A stretch of DNA of 64,000 nucleotides. Origin: Paraclostridium sordellii. GTDB lineage: Bacteria; Bacillota; Clostridia; Peptostreptococcales; Peptostreptococcaceae. Within the stretch, counting starts at the first letter, position 1. The number at the start of each line of letters is the position of its first letter. The notes under the pieces were generated by a model. It saw only the letters and a list, made by a program, of their open reading frames with translations, did no database searches and was not told the DNA's origin. Positions 35,497-46,277 of the stretch are shown here, in pieces. Position numbers and translations under genes: made by a program. The stretch lies in contig NZ_LN679998.1 of NCBI RefSeq assembly GCF_000953675.1, forward strand, positions 3,223,029-3,287,028, written 5' to 3'.

Positions 35497-36876
35497 TTAT
35501 GGTACAACTGGTTCTTTTTCATCCTCAACTGTCATGTTTTTATTTATTGGTATATAAATTTGTAATAAAAATTCACTTTCAAAATTTTCTATTTCTAATT
35601 CTCCATCATATTTTTTCAATGATGACTTAACACTTTTTAGGCCTATTCCATGAATGAATTTATCTTTTTTACTAGTTATTATTTTATTGTTTTTTATTTT
35701 TACTTTATTCATTTTAGAGTTTTCACATCGTATAACATAGTATGATTTTACTACTGTTCCCCTTATTTTTATATATCTTTCATTATTATTTACCTTGTTA
35801 CATGCTTCTATAGCATTATCTAATATATTCGAAAATATGCTACATACATCTGTCATTTCTATAAAACTACATTTTGAAAAATTGATATCACAAAATAAAT
35901 CTATATTATTTTTATTACAAGTAGCCTGTTTTTCATTTAATATAATGTCTAATATCATATTTCCTGTATTGTATATTTCTTTAAATCCATCTATGTTTTT
36001 TCTAATACTATCTATATATTTGTTTATATCTCCTTTATCAGAACTCATACTTTTTATGCATAGCATGTGATTGTTCATATCATGATAAAGTCTTTTTACT
36101 CTGTCTTGAGATTCTTGTAGATTTAAGTAGTAATTATATTGTATATCTACTTTTTCTTTTAATAAATTTTCTTCACTTTTTTCTTTAATATCTTTAATGA
36201 TTTTAAAAACCACCATTAAAAGTAAAATACTACTCATAAAAGATAGTTTAGGTGTTATATTTATATTAAATAAATCAAGTCGATTATCATAGTAATCAAC
36301 TCTAAGTGTATATGTCAATATAGGTAAGCTATTCATAAATGCTACTGCAAAATTGCTTAATATACATCCTATTATAAGTATTATATTTACTTTTTCTTTA
36401 TCAGTATTTTTAATTACTTTTATTATATTAATAAAACTTATGTTTACAAAAACCATTATTAAGTTATTCGCTGTAAATATAATATCTACATCTTTTTCTA
36501 ATATATCATTTCCATACAAAGAGTGTCCTGTTACAAAAATTGATACTATTGTTAATACTAAATCATCAATAATATAATACGATATAGTATAAATAAAATA
36601 AGATGATATGACCTTAAAATTACTCATTTGATAATTTAGCTTTATAAATAAAATAAATGATACCCATTTTAAGTTACTAATAAAACCATAATACTCAACT
36701 GCTCTATTAAATATAACTATAGAATCTAATATTGCAATTGATAAAAATAAAATATCCAAGTATTTTTTTTTATACTTTCTTTCTTCTAGAGAATCTAAAA
36801 TTTTTATAAAAATAAAATATTGTAAAAATGTTGATATGCCTATAGCTACCCTTGATATAAAATCAAATTCTAACAT
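35497..36876 (-). CDS. Second AgrC-like sensor histidine kinase (GHKL type)
   Basis: 459 aa. Six or seven membrane segments fill residues 1-225. A coiled linker leads to the phosphoacceptor H265 in RLYHDMNNHMLCIKS, then the GHKL domain with NILDNAIEACNKVNN and the G-box HGIGLKSVKSSL. It overlaps its regulator gene by seven bases. Unlike the first pair, here the regulator gene comes first. No agrB or agrD is present. Confidence 0.86.
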   Translation of the reverse strand: MLEFDFISRVAIGISTFLQYFIFIKILDSLEERKYKKKYLDILFLSIAILDSIVIFNRAVEYYGFISNLKWVSFILFIKLNYQMSNFKVISSYFIYTISYYIIDDLVLTIVSIFVTGHSLYGNDILEKDVDIIFTANNLIMVFVNISFINIIKVIKNTDKEKVNIILIIGCILSNFAVAFMNSLPILTYTLRVDYYDNRLDLFNINITPKLSFMSSILLLMVVFKIIKDIKEKSEENLLKEKVDIQYNYYLNLQESQDRVKRLYHDMNNHMLCIKSMSSDKGDINKYIDSIRKNIDGFKEIYNTGNMILDIILNEKQATCNKNNIDLFCDINFSKCSFIEMTDVCSIFSNILDNAIEACNKVNNNERYIKIRGTVVKSYYVIRCENSKMNKVKIKNNKIITSKKDKFIHGIGLKSVKSSLKKYDGELEIENFESEFLLQIYIPINKNMTVEDEKEPVVP

Positions 36877-37586
36877 AATTTTTCTCCTAATGAACTTAAA
36901 AATCTACTTTTAAAATCTTTAAATCTATGTCTACTTACCAATACTTCTTCTTTATTTTCAAGTATAGCTACATATTGTTTTATATTTTCTACATAATCTA
37001 TATTTACTAGAAAACTTTTATGACATCTATAAAAATTATGGTTTTGTAATTCTTCTTCTATTTTATCCATAGTCATTTTTGTTTCATAAACTTTATTTTC
37101 TGTATGTATACTCATATCTTTTCTTTGTATTTCAATGTATGTTATATCTGCCATGTTTATTTTATAAGTTTCACTTTTATTTTCAACTAATATAAACTTA
37201 TTTTTTTTATTCATAACTTCATCTATGCAACTTAAAATATGTTTTTTTAATTCTTCATATTTTATAGGCTTTAATAAATAACGATAAGCCCTAACCTCAT
37301 ATCCTTCTTGTATATATTCAATAAGTGATGTTGTAAAAATTATTTCTGGTTTGTTTTTATCTATTTCTCTTATTTTTCTAGCAACATCCATCCCATTTAT
37401 TTTCTCCATTTGAATATCTAATATAAATATATCTGTATCTTTAGGATAGTTATTTAATAATTCTTCTCCGCTTTTATATATTTTTAAATTGTACTCAATA
37501 CTATTTTCTTCTAATATACCTTTAAGAAATTTCTCTAACGTTTTCTGATGTTGAATTTGATCTTCGCATAAAATTATTTCTATCAT
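36870..37586 (-). CDS. LytTR-type response regulator, second pair
   Basis: 238 aa. Receiver domain with acidic residues E8/D9 and phosphoacceptor D57 in IFILDIQMEKINGMD, switch Thr in IIFTTSLIEY, Lys in LLKPIKYEEL; then a LytTR domain (about 135-235; YRCHKSFLVNIDYVE and VSRHRFKDF). AGGGGATAAT precedes the ATG. It probably regulates its own pair and possibly the adjacent ABC transporter. Confidence 0.88.
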   Translation of the reverse strand: MIEIILCEDQIQHQKTLEKFLKGILEENSIEYNLKIYKSGEELLNNYPKDTDIFILDIQMEKINGMDVARKIREIDKNKPEIIFTTSLIEYIQEGYEVRAYRYLLKPIKYEELKKHILSCIDEVMNKKNKFILVENKSETYKINMADITYIEIQRKDMSIHTENKVYETKMTMDKIEEELQNHNFYRCHKSFLVNIDYVENIKQYVAILENKEEVLVSRHRFKDFKSRFLSSLGEKLC

Positions 37587-37684
37587 ATTATCCCCTATAT
37601 CTATATATCTTTTTATGTTCTTATAAAACTATTATACCTAATTTTTCCATAAACCTTAAGGTGTACTGTTTTTTCGCACAAAAA

Positions 37685-37713
37685 AAACTCCTGGATAACA
37701 TCCAAGAGTTTTT
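37685..37713 (-). terminator. Terminator of the tRNA cluster
   Basis: AAACTC-TGGAT pairs with ATCCA-GAGTTT with one mismatch and ends in T8 on the minus strand, immediately after the last tRNA gene. Confidence 0.82.
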
Positions 37714-37716
37714 AAC

Positions 37717-37792
37717 TGGTGGGATTAACAGGGCTCGAACCTGTGACCCCCTGCTTGTAAGGCAGGTGCTCTCCCAGCTGAGCTATAATCCC
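37717..37792 (-). tRNA. tRNA-Val (UAC), copy 2
   Basis: 76 nt cloverleaf with encoded CCA; anticodon loop CTTACAA gives UAC. Identical to 38151-38226. Confidence 0.96.
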
Positions 37793-37800
37793 AAATTAGC

Positions 37801-37875
37801 TGGTGACTCATAGGGGAATCGAACCCCTGTTACCGCCGTGAAAGGGCGGTGTCTTGACCGCTTGACCAATGAGCC
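37801..37875 (-). tRNA. tRNA-Glu (UUC), copy 2
   Basis: 75 nt with encoded CCA; anticodon stem CCGCC/GGCGG and loop CTTTCAC give UUC. Identical to 38236-38310. Confidence 0.96.
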
Positions 37876-37895
37876 ATATTTTTTACATAAAAAAA

Positions 37896-37971
37896 TGGTG
37901 ATCCATCCGCGACTCGAACGCGGGACACCCTGATTAAAAGTCAGGTGCTCTACCGACTGAGCTAATGGATC
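37896..37971 (-). tRNA. tRNA-Lys (UUU), copy 2
   Basis: 76 nt with encoded CCA; anticodon stem CCTGA/TCAGG and loop CTTTTAA give UUU. Identical to 38316-38391. Confidence 0.96.
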
Positions 37972-37981
37972 ATCTTTTTTG

Positions 37982-38056
37982 TGGAGCTAGTGATAGGAAT
38001 CGAACCTACAACCTGCTGATTACAAGTCAGCTGCTCTACCGTTGAGCCACACTAGC
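37982..38056 (-). tRNA. tRNA-Thr (UGU)
   Basis: 75 nt with encoded CCA; anticodon stem GCTGA/TCAGC and loop CTTGTAA give UGU. Confidence 0.95.
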
Positions 38057-38066
38057 ATAGTGTATT

Positions 38067-38143
38067 TGGCGACCTGGAAGGGACTCGAACCCTCGACCTC
38101 CAGCGTGACAGGCTGGCATTCTAACCAGCTGAACTACCAGGCC
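38067..38143 (-). tRNA. tRNA-Asp (GUC)
   Basis: 77 nt with encoded CCA; anticodon stem CCAGC/GCTGG and loop CTGTCAC give GUC. The acceptor stem holds one G-U pair at the second position. Confidence 0.95.
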
Positions 38144-38150
38144 GCATTAT

Positions 38151-38226
38151 TGGTGGGATTAACAGGGCTCGAACCTGTGACCCCCTGCTTGTAAGGCAGG
38201 TGCTCTCCCAGCTGAGCTATAATCCC
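38151..38226 (-). tRNA. tRNA-Val (UAC), copy 1
   Basis: 76 nt, same sequence as 37717-37792; third in transcription order. Confidence 0.96.
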
Positions 38227-38235
38227 ACAATTAGT

Positions 38236-38310
38236 TGGTGACTCATAGGGGAATCGAACCCCTGTTACCGCCGTGAAAGGGCGGTGTCTTGACCGCTTGA
38301 CCAATGAGCC
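38236..38310 (-). tRNA. tRNA-Glu (UUC), copy 1
   Basis: 75 nt, same sequence as 37801-37875; second in transcription order. Confidence 0.96.
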
Positions 38311-38315
38311 ATAAA

Positions 38316-38391
38316 TGGTGATCCATCCGCGACTCGAACGCGGGACACCCTGATTAAAAGTCAGGTGCTCTACCGACTGAGCTAATGGATC
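38316..38391 (-). tRNA. tRNA-Lys (UUU), copy 1
   Basis: 76 nt, same sequence as 37896-37971; first of the cluster after its promoter. Confidence 0.96.
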
Positions 38392-38445
38392 ATTTTTGCT
38401 GAGATGTTGTTTCGACTTTTTTCGTCCGCCGCATCAACAAATACT

Positions 38446-38474
38446 ATTATATTAGCTTTATTAACTTTCGTCAA
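38446..38474 (-). promoter_or_regulatory. Promoter of the tRNA cluster
   Basis: On the minus strand TTGACG (38469-38474), exactly 17 bases, then a perfect TATAAT (38446-38451). A GC-rich stretch follows (GATGCGGCGGACG), unusual in this window and typical of the start of strong stable-RNA transcripts. Confidence 0.85.
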
Positions 38475-38681
38475 CACTTTTTATAATTTTTTTTTATTTT
38501 TTTAACTAATTTATCTAAATACCCTATTTTTCAATGGTTTAATCTAATATTGTATATGTATTTTTTGTTAAATTAATAAAAAAATATTATATTTTTTTAT
38601 TAATTTTTTTATTTTAAATGTAAAATATTTTTTTGATATTTATTATATAATATAAATAAAATTATAAAAGGGGGACAATTT

Positions 38682-39581
38682 ATGAACATTATAAGAAAAG
38701 AAAATTATACATTTACATTTTCAAATTCAAACAAACCAGTTTCATTTATAAAACCTGGAAATAATATTGTTTTCGAAACTCATGATTGCATGTGTAGTCA
38801 AATTTCTTGTGAAACTGATAATTTAGATGGAATAGATTTTGACAAGGTTAATCCAGCAACTGGACCTTTATACATAGAAGGTGCTATGCCTAATCAAACT
38901 CTGAAGGTAACTGTACAATCTATCGACTTAGATAATTATGGAGTTGCCATGACTGGTCCTGGAGTTGGAGTTCTTGGAGAAAAGTTAGATAAAATGACTC
39001 ATAATATATTAAATATTAAAGAAAACTCAGCTATATTTAAAAATATAGAACTTCCTTTAAATAAAATGATTGGTGTTATAGGTGTAGCTCCAAATTCTGA
39101 ACCTATAAATTGTGGAACCCCTGGAAGTCATGGTGGAAATATGGACTGTAAAGTTATAGGTGAAGGTTCTATTGTGTACCTCCCTATATATACACCTGGA
39201 GCTCTTCTTTCTGTTGGTGATGTACATGCAGTTATGGGAGATGGGGAAATTGGAGTAAGTGGAGCTGAAGTAGGTGCAAAGGTTGACCTTAAAGTAGACT
39301 TAATATCTAATTTTAAAATTAATAATCCTATAGTAGAAACTGATGATGCTTATTATACGATAGCATCTGCACAAACATTAGATGATGCCTATAAAATAGC
39401 AGTTGAAGATATGTTTGAAATTTTGCTTTCTAAATGTAGCTTAAATAAAAATGATTTAATCATGCTTATGAGCCTAACTTGCGATATTGAAGTTTGCCAA
39501 GTTGTAGATCCTCTGAAAACCATAAGATATAAAATAAAAAAGGAAATTCTAAAAAAACTTAATATAGATAAATTAATATAA
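38682..39581 (+). CDS. Acetamidase/formamidase-family amidohydrolase
   Basis: 299 aa, matching FmdA/AmdA. Conserved stretches are VNPATGPLYIEGAMPNQTL, the metal- and substrate-site region NCGTPGSHGGNMDCKVI, and GALLSVGDVHAVMGDGEIG. It hydrolyses short aliphatic amides to ammonia and an acid; the exact amide is not evident. Single gene with GGGGGACA site and a downstream terminator. Confidence 0.9.
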   Translation: MNIIRKENYTFTFSNSNKPVSFIKPGNNIVFETHDCMCSQISCETDNLDGIDFDKVNPATGPLYIEGAMPNQTLKVTVQSIDLDNYGVAMTGPGVGVLGEKLDKMTHNILNIKENSAIFKNIELPLNKMIGVIGVAPNSEPINCGTPGSHGGNMDCKVIGEGSIVYLPIYTPGALLSVGDVHAVMGDGEIGVSGAEVGAKVDLKVDLISNFKINNPIVETDDAYYTIASAQTLDDAYKIAVEDMFEILLSKCSLNKNDLIMLMSLTCDIEVCQVVDPLKTIRYKIKKEILKKLNIDKLI

Positions 39582-39585
39582 ATAT

Positions 39586-39622
39586 AAAAAAATAGTTAAT
39601 GCTTGGCATTAACTATTTTTTT
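39586..39622. terminator. Terminator between the amidase gene and purA
   Basis: Perfect 17-base arms (39586-39602, 39606-39622) with a three-base loop and T-runs both ways; converging genes share it. Confidence 0.88.
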
Positions 39623-39632
39623 ATATTTTAAA

Positions 39633-40922
<1,290 letters not shown>

Positions 40923-40935
40923 TCACCTCTATTTT

Positions 40936-40980
40936 ATTATTCGAACACTTACTTTATTATTCTACCAAACATTCGCTTTA
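40936..40980 (-). promoter_or_regulatory. PurBox-like pair upstream of purA
   Basis: ATTCGAACACTT (40939-40950) and, inverted, AAAGCGAATGTTT (40967-40979) resemble the PurR half-sites built around CGAAC, with 24 bases between the cores. The second half-site is degenerate (CGAAT). Confidence 0.35.
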
Positions 40981-40995
40981 TTTTCAAAACCTTTT

Positions 40996-41289
40996 TTATT
41001 CACTTATTTCGTTTAGTATGTATTTTTCAATTTTTTCTAAGCTTTCAAGAGACTTTATTTCATTTTCTCTAGAAACTATAAAGTTCTTAACTTTGTCTAC
41101 ATCATTTTCTTGCTTTATTAGAATATTATCTCCTGTCATTGTATTTGTAATGTATATATTTAAATTATTATTATCTTTTTTTCCAAATATAATTAATGTT
41201 TCTTTTATTTTATTATCTATAATTCTACAAATATTAATTTCTTTGTTTATAAACTTTATATTTGGATATATATATATTATATTTATCAT
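40996..41289 (-). CDS. Small hypothetical protein between dnaB and purA
   Basis: 97 aa, Asn/Ile/Lys-rich. Predicted beta strands in the first two thirds (ETLIIFGKKDNNNLNIYITN) and a C-terminal helix (SLESLEKIEKYILNEI). No motif recognised. A strong GGGGGAG before its ATG and the absence of any site for an antisense ORF support it. It could be cotranscribed with purA, 80 bases downstream. Confidence 0.5.
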   Translation of the reverse strand: MINIIYIYPNIKFINKEINICRIIDNKIKETLIIFGKKDNNNLNIYITNTMTGDNILIKQENDVDKVKNFIVSRENEIKSLESLEKIEKYILNEISE

Positions 41290-41332
41290 TTTTTCTCCCC
41301 CGTTAAATAATAATTTATACTACTGAACTAAG

Positions 41333-41357
41333 AAAGCAAGCTTTTATAGCTTGCTTT
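41333..41357. terminator. Hairpin with plus-strand T-run
   Basis: AAAGCAAGCT pairs with AGCTTGCTTT across a five-base loop. The longer T-run is on the plus strand, where no gene needs it; on the minus strand it would be a weaker stop between dnaB and the small gene. Confidence 0.55.
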
Positions 41358-41359
41358 TT

Positions 41360-41378
41360 TTATCCACAGTTATCCACA
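41360..41378 (+). promoter_or_regulatory. Two adjacent perfect DnaA boxes
   Basis: TTATCCACA occurs at 41360-41368 and again at 41370-41378, spaced one helical turn (10 bases), upstream of the small gene and purA. Near matches (ATATCCACA) flank them at 41446-41454 and, inverted, 41484-41492. Confidence 0.7.
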
Positions 41379-41440
41379 ATCGTCTTGTGGAAATTGTTAA
41401 TACTTTTTGTATTTATATTTCAAAATGCATTTTACTTTAC

Positions 41441-41497
41441 AAAAAATATCCACATTTGACATTTTATTTTTAATCTATCAACATGTGGATATTTTTT
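41441..41497 (-). terminator. Terminator of dnaB
   Basis: Perfect 15-base arms (41441-41455, 41483-41497) with a 27-base loop and T-runs; it begins three bases after the dnaB stop codon. Confidence 0.7.
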
Positions 41498-41499
41498 TA

Positions 41500-42828
41500 T
41501 TACATTTCTCTAGCTTTGTTTGCAAATTTTTGTATTTCACCTAACCATACTAATTCAACAGACCCAGTTTCTCCGTGTCTATTCTTAGCTATAATAATTT
41601 CTCCTATATTTTTTCTATCCGAATCTGGATGATAATATTCATCTCTATATAGGAACATTACTATATCAGCATCCTGTTCTATAGCCCCTGACTCTCTTAA
41701 GTCAGCAAGCATAGGCCTATGGTCTGATCTTTGTTCAGGTGCACGTGATAACTGAGATAATGCCACTACAGGGCAATTAAGCTCCTTAGCTATCACTTTT
41801 AAAGATCTAGATATTTTAGATATTTCTTGTTGTCTACTTTCATTACCTCCATCACCTTCCATAAGTTGAAGATAGTCGATAAGAATTAAATCTAAACCTT
41901 TTTCAATTTTTAACTTTCTACATTTAGATCTTAACTCACTAATTTTTATACCTGGCGTATCGTCTATATATATACTAGCATTAGATAAGACTGACATAGC
42001 ATCTATAATTCTTGGCCAGTCATTTTCATCTAGGCTACCATTTTTTATCTTTTTTAGTTCTACATGAGATTGGGCAGATAACATACGTTGAACTAATTGT
42101 TCTTTTGACATCTCTAAACTAAATACAGCTACAGATGCATTTCCTTTAAGGGCCGCATTTTGTACTAAGTTAAGAGAAAATGCAGTCTTACCCATAGCAG
42201 GACGAGCCGCTACAAGAATTAAGTCTGTTCTTTGTAAACCATTAGTTTTCTTGTTTAAGTCATCAAATCCAGTAGTTATTCCTGTTATATCTTCTTTATT
42301 AGTATATAACTTTTCAATCATATCATACGTATCCATAAGAACAGAATTTATAGATTGAAAATCTTCACTAGATTTTTCTTGAGATATATCAAATATCTTT
42401 TTTTCTGCTTTTTCTAATAAATCTTCTACCTTTATAGAACTATCATATCCTGAATTAAGTATATCATTTGATACCTTTATAAGTTTTCTAAGCACAGATT
42501 TTTCTTTTACTATGTCTGCATAATATTTTACATTAGAAGTTGTTGGTACTATTGTTGATAAGCTAGTTATATAACTTATGCCACCTATATCTTCCAAATG
42601 ACCTTGCTTTTTTAACTCTTCTGTAAGTGTTATTAAGTCTATAGGTTCATTTTTATTGTTTAATTTCATCATGCATTCATAAATTATTTTATGTGCTTCT
42701 TTGTAAAAATCTTCTGGCTGAATAGTTTCTGTAACAGTAATTATTGCCTCTTTATCTAATAGTATAGACCCTAATATAGACTGCTCAGACTCCACACTAT
42801 GTGGAGGAATTCTACCTACATCCTCCAT
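41500..42828 (-). CDS. dnaB: Replicative DNA helicase
   Basis: 442 aa. The N-terminal domain (SVESEQSILGSILLD) is followed by a linker and the RecA-like motor with Walker A ARPAMGKTAFSLN at 208-220, Walker B LDLILIDYLQLM and the arginine-finger region QLSRAPEQRSDHRPMLADLR. It unwinds DNA at the fork after loading by the DnaD/DnaI pair. It follows rplI by 22 bases in the gdpP-rplI-dnaB operon. No intein interrupts it. Confidence 0.97.
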   Translation of the reverse strand: MEDVGRIPPHSVESEQSILGSILLDKEAIITVTETIQPEDFYKEAHKIIYECMMKLNNKNEPIDLITLTEELKKQGHLEDIGGISYITSLSTIVPTTSNVKYYADIVKEKSVLRKLIKVSNDILNSGYDSSIKVEDLLEKAEKKIFDISQEKSSEDFQSINSVLMDTYDMIEKLYTNKEDITGITTGFDDLNKKTNGLQRTDLILVAARPAMGKTAFSLNLVQNAALKGNASVAVFSLEMSKEQLVQRMLSAQSHVELKKIKNGSLDENDWPRIIDAMSVLSNASIYIDDTPGIKISELRSKCRKLKIEKGLDLILIDYLQLMEGDGGNESRQQEISKISRSLKVIAKELNCPVVALSQLSRAPEQRSDHRPMLADLRESGAIEQDADIVMFLYRDEYYHPDSDRKNIGEIIIAKNRHGETGSVELVWLGEIQKFANKAREM

Positions 42829-42850
42829 TTACCTCACCTCTAGTGTTTTC

Positions 42851-43300
42851 TTATTGTTTTTCTTTTACATCTACTCTCATCTTAGTAACAACTTTTTGAT
42901 GGATTTTGATTTCTACAAATCTTGATCCTAAAGTTCTTATTGGTTCGTCTAACATTATTTTTCTCTTATCTACTTCTATTCCATGCTCTTTTTTTATTTG
43001 AGCTGCTATGTCTTTAGAAGTTATTGACCCAAATAATCTTCCACCGTCTCCTGCTTTAGAGTATATAGTTACATTCATCTCTTCCATTTTTTTACCTAAT
43101 TCAACTGCTGCTTCGTACTCTTTTTCTTCTTTTATTTTTTGAGATGTTTGCTTTTCTTTTAATTCTTTTAATTCTGTATTTCCTGCTTGAACTGCTAATT
43201 TTTTAGGAAATAAAAAGTTTCTAGCATATCCATCACTAACTTCTTTTACTTCTCCTTTTTTTGCTGTTCCTTTTACGTCTTTTAAGAATATAACTTTCAT
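42851..43300 (-). CDS. rplI: 50S ribosomal protein L9
   Basis: 149 aa. N-terminal [20 protein letters not shown] with the [14 protein letters not shown] signature, a long connecting helix, and the C-terminal domain ([12 protein letters not shown]). Its ATG overlaps the gdpP stop codon (TAATG), so the two are translationally coupled. Confidence 0.97.
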   Translation of the reverse strand: MKVIFLKDVKGTAKKGEVKEVSDGYARNFLFPKKLAVQAGNTELKELKEKQTSQKIKEEKEYEAAVELGKKMEEMNVTIYSKAGDGGRLFGSITSKDIAAQIKKEHGIEVDKRKIMLDEPIRTLGSRFVEIKIHQKVVTKMRVDVKEKQ

Positions 43301-45300
43301 TACTCTTCTTCCTCCTCTAGATATTGTTTTATGATATCTGATACCATCTTATATCCTTCTTCTAAAGATACATTTTCAAGTTGAGCTCCTGCTATATCAA
43401 TATGGCCTCCGCCACCTAATTTTTCCATTAAAACGTGTACATTAATAGAACCTAATGATCTTGCACTTATAAATATAGTTCCACTCTTTGTTTTCCCTAA
43501 TACAAAAGATGCTTCTACATCTTTTATACTTAAAAGTTCATCAGCTGCTTGAGCAACAACTACATTTATATTATTTATATCTGCTTTACAATAAGCTAAA
43601 CAAATTTTATTATTTATAACTTTAGTGCTTTGCATTATTTCTGCTTTAGCTATAAAGTCTTTTAAATTTGAGTTAAATAGTTTTTTAACTTCTATTGTAT
43701 CTGCTCCTGCTTTTTTCAGATATGAAGCTGCCTCAAAGGTTCTAACCCCAGTTTTGAAAGCAAAGTTTTTAGTATCTAAACTTATACCTGCCATTAATCC
43801 TTCTGCTGTCAACTTGTTAATTTTCACATCATCTTCCATGTATTGAACTAATTCAGTAACCATCTCACATGTAGATGATACATAAGTTTCATGGAATAAA
43901 AGAACTGTATCATTTATAAATTCAACACCTCTTCTATGATGGTCTATTACAACCACTTTATCTGAAATTTCTAGTAATTCAGGGCATTCAGTAAAGTTTG
44001 GTCTATGTGTATCCACTACTATTACTAGTGTATCTTTAGCACAATTTTTAATTGCTTCGTCTTTATTGACAAAAATATTTGGATAGTAATCTGATGATTT
44101 TACTCTCTTTATAAATTCATCAATAGAATCATTTGTGTTGTTTAGCACTATATTAGCACCTTTATTGCATGATTTACATATGTCATAAATCCCTACTGCT
44201 GCACCCATAGCATCCATATCAGGGTACTTATGACCCATTATATATATATCTTTACTTTCAAGAATTATCTCTCTAAGAGCATGACCTATTAATCTAGATT
44301 TTACTTTTGTTTTCTTTTCAACTGCTTTAGATTTACCTCCGTAGAAAATAGATCTATCTTTTGTTTTTATTACAGCTTGATCTCCACCTCTACCTAGAGC
44401 TAGGTCTAACGCACCTTTGGCTAATTTAAAGTTTTCATTAATTGTTTTGCCTTCTATACCTATACCCATACTTATTGTTACAGGCAAGGTATTTCCTTGA
44501 TCTATTTCTCTTATCTTATCTAAAATAGAGAATTTATCAAATTCAAGTTTATCAAGTTCACTTTTACTCAATACTAAAAAATATTTATCTTTAGCTGTTT
44601 TTTCAAGAGCTCCATTGCAGCTAACCTCTAAAGATGCTAAAATCTTGTCTATTTCAACATTCATCAGTGGTCTTCTCTCCTCTGGCGCACTTTGTAAAAC
44701 TTCCTCATAACCATCAACTTGAATTGTAGCTACAACATTTTGTTCTTCATTATATTTAGTTTTTAAATTTAGATACTCAGTTTTGTCTATCCAGTAAAGC
44801 ATCATTAGATATTTAGTTTTATTTTCTTGGTCACTTTTAACCACGTTATAAACTATAGTATAATTTCTACCTTTATAGTTTATATCCGTATACAACTCTT
44901 TGTTTTCATTTAAAACTTTTCTTAAATCTATGTTTTTAACAAGATTTTCTATATTCATACCCAAGGTATCTTCTTTCTCTGTCATTTCATGGAATTTTGT
45001 ATTATACCATGTAATGCTGCCATCAAACTCTAGTATACACAACGGTATTGGCAAGTTTAATATAGCCTTTTTAGTAACTTCATCTATATCTACAGCTAAG
45101 TCTTGAATATACTTATTCCATTCTTTTCTTCTTATATCTCTTGATCTCCAATTATGAAAAACAATATATACGAATAAAATAAATATAGCTGTCCCTATAT
45201 ATATATTAAAATATAGTAAAATAAGACTAAGAATACCAATTACCACTATATATGCATTTGTCTCTGGCATATTAAATTTAAAGGTCGACTTATCAAACAT
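43300..45300 (-). CDS. gdpP: GdpP cyclic-di-AMP phosphodiesterase
   Basis: 666 aa with the complete GdpP order: two membrane helices (about 14-48), a degenerate PAS domain (70-170), a degenerate GGDEF domain (about 190-315), then a DHH phosphodiesterase ([35 protein letters not shown]) and a DHHA1 domain ending [13 protein letters not shown]. It hydrolyses c-di-AMP to pApA and so sets potassium balance and wall stress responses. It sits between yybS and rplI as in other Firmicutes. Confidence 0.95.
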   Translation of the reverse strand: MFDKSTFKFNMPETNAYIVVIGILSLILLYFNIYIGTAIFILFVYIVFHNWRSRDIRRKEWNKYIQDLAVDIDEVTKKAILNLPIPLCILEFDGSITWYNTKFHEMTEKEDTLGMNIENLVKNIDLRKVLNENKELYTDINYKGRNYTIVYNVVKSDQENKTKYLMMLYWIDKTEYLNLKTKYNEEQNVVATIQVDGYEEVLQSAPEERRPLMNVEIDKILASLEVSCNGALEKTAKDKYFLVLSKSELDKLEFDKFSILDKIREIDQGNTLPVTISMGIGIEGKTINENFKLAKGALDLALGRGGDQAVIKTKDRSIFYGGKSKAVEKKTKVKSRLIGHALREIILESKDIYIMGHKYPDMDAMGAAVGIYDICKSCNKGANIVLNNTNDSIDEFIKRVKSSDYYPNIFVNKDEAIKNCAKDTLVIVVDTHRPNFTECPELLEISDKVVVIDHHRRGVEFINDTVLLFHETYVSSTCEMVTELVQYMEDDVKINKLTAEGLMAGISLDTKNFAFKTGVRTFEAASYLKKAGADTIEVKKLFNSNLKDFIAKAEIMQSTKVINNKICLAYCKADINNINVVVAQAADELLSIKDVEASFVLGKTKSGTIFISARSLGSINVHVLMEKLGGGGHIDIAGAQLENVSLEEGYKMVSDIIKQYLEEEEE

Positions 45301-45310
45301 TGCTACCCTC

Positions 45311-46270
45311 CTAAGTGGATTTGTAGTTTCTCACCTTTCTAAAGTCAATTGCACTATCTAACATTCCTACAAAACTTAAAATCATTGTTCCCGATAATAA
45401 AAATACAGCCATTATAGCAAATACTATTTTACCTGGTGATTTCTTTTTCCATTCCTTTATATAGTAAATAGATACAGATATCCCTTGTAATAAAAACATA
45501 ACGCTAAATATTAGCTGAATATTTAACATTATAATATCAGTATATAGCCCTGTATTTAACATCTCTAATCCCATTATTCCTAGGTATAATAAAAGAGATA
45601 TTATTATAGCATTTCCTGGTAAATAAAAGTCTGAGAACTTTGGTAAATCATAACTTAATTTCTTAATTCTTCTTAAAATAAAAGCTTCTAAATAATATGT
45701 TATTAATGATGCTATTATGCTGTATACAAATAACATACTTGGTATTATATTTTGTATAAAACTGAACATTTGCTTTGATGTCATACCATCCTTTGGAAGC
45801 ATATTTGCACTTTTCATTATATCAAATTGAGTTTCTATACTAGTTTTCATCATTTCTAATAATTGTGCTAATAAATCCATGTTAAATATTACTTTTGCCA
45901 TAACAAAAAATATAATTATAGATAGCATAAACGCTAGTGTCCCAAAATATATTGGAGTGAAGTTTTTATTCGTATCTTCTTTTCCATTATCTTTATTAAC
46001 TTTATATCCTACTGCTATTCCTGGTAATATACTTATTATAATTAAATTTAAAGCATATACAAAATCAACGGTTAGCATCAATATAAAAAAAGAGGATATA
46101 GCTGATATTAATGCGTATTTATGCCCTGTCATTGTTGAAATTATCGCATATGGAACAGGAATAATAAACACTAGTAACCCTATAAACGGAACATAAGCAG
46201 TAGCAAGACATAAAGCTATAGCTAATGCTGTAAGTATAGCCGCTTGAGTTAGTTTAGTTCTATCATTCAA
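45311..46270 (-). CDS. YybS-like DUF2232 membrane protein
   Basis: 319 aa with about eight membrane segments (LTQAAILTALAIALCLATAY at the start). The position directly upstream of gdpP-rplI-dnaB is the conserved place of yybS (DUF2232). Its role is unknown; resemblance to ECF-type S components has been suggested for the family. Likely start is TTG (46268-46270) after GGGAGTGAT. Confidence 0.82.
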   Translation of the reverse strand: MNDRTKLTQAAILTALAIALCLATAYVPFIGLLVFIIPVPYAIISTMTGHKYALISAISSFFILMLTVDFVYALNLIIISILPGIAVGYKVNKDNGKEDTNKNFTPIYFGTLAFMLSIIIFFVMAKVIFNMDLLAQLLEMMKTSIETQFDIMKSANMLPKDGMTSKQMFSFIQNIIPSMLFVYSIIASLITYYLEAFILRRIKKLSYDLPKFSDFYLPGNAIIISLLLYLGIMGLEMLNTGLYTDIIMLNIQLIFSVMFLLQGISVSIYYIKEWKKKSPGKIVFAIMAVFLLSGTMILSFVGMLDSAIDFRKVRNYKST

Positions 46271-46277
46271 TTTAATA

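Noticed and set aside
41018..41326. A 102-codon open frame on the plus strand
   Set aside because: It is antisense to the small gene at 40996-41289, has no ribosome binding site and gives a low-complexity hydrophobic product.
41736..41751. CACGTG core inside dnaB as a second parS
   Set aside because: Only about 10 of 16 bases match; such cores occur by chance in coding sequence.
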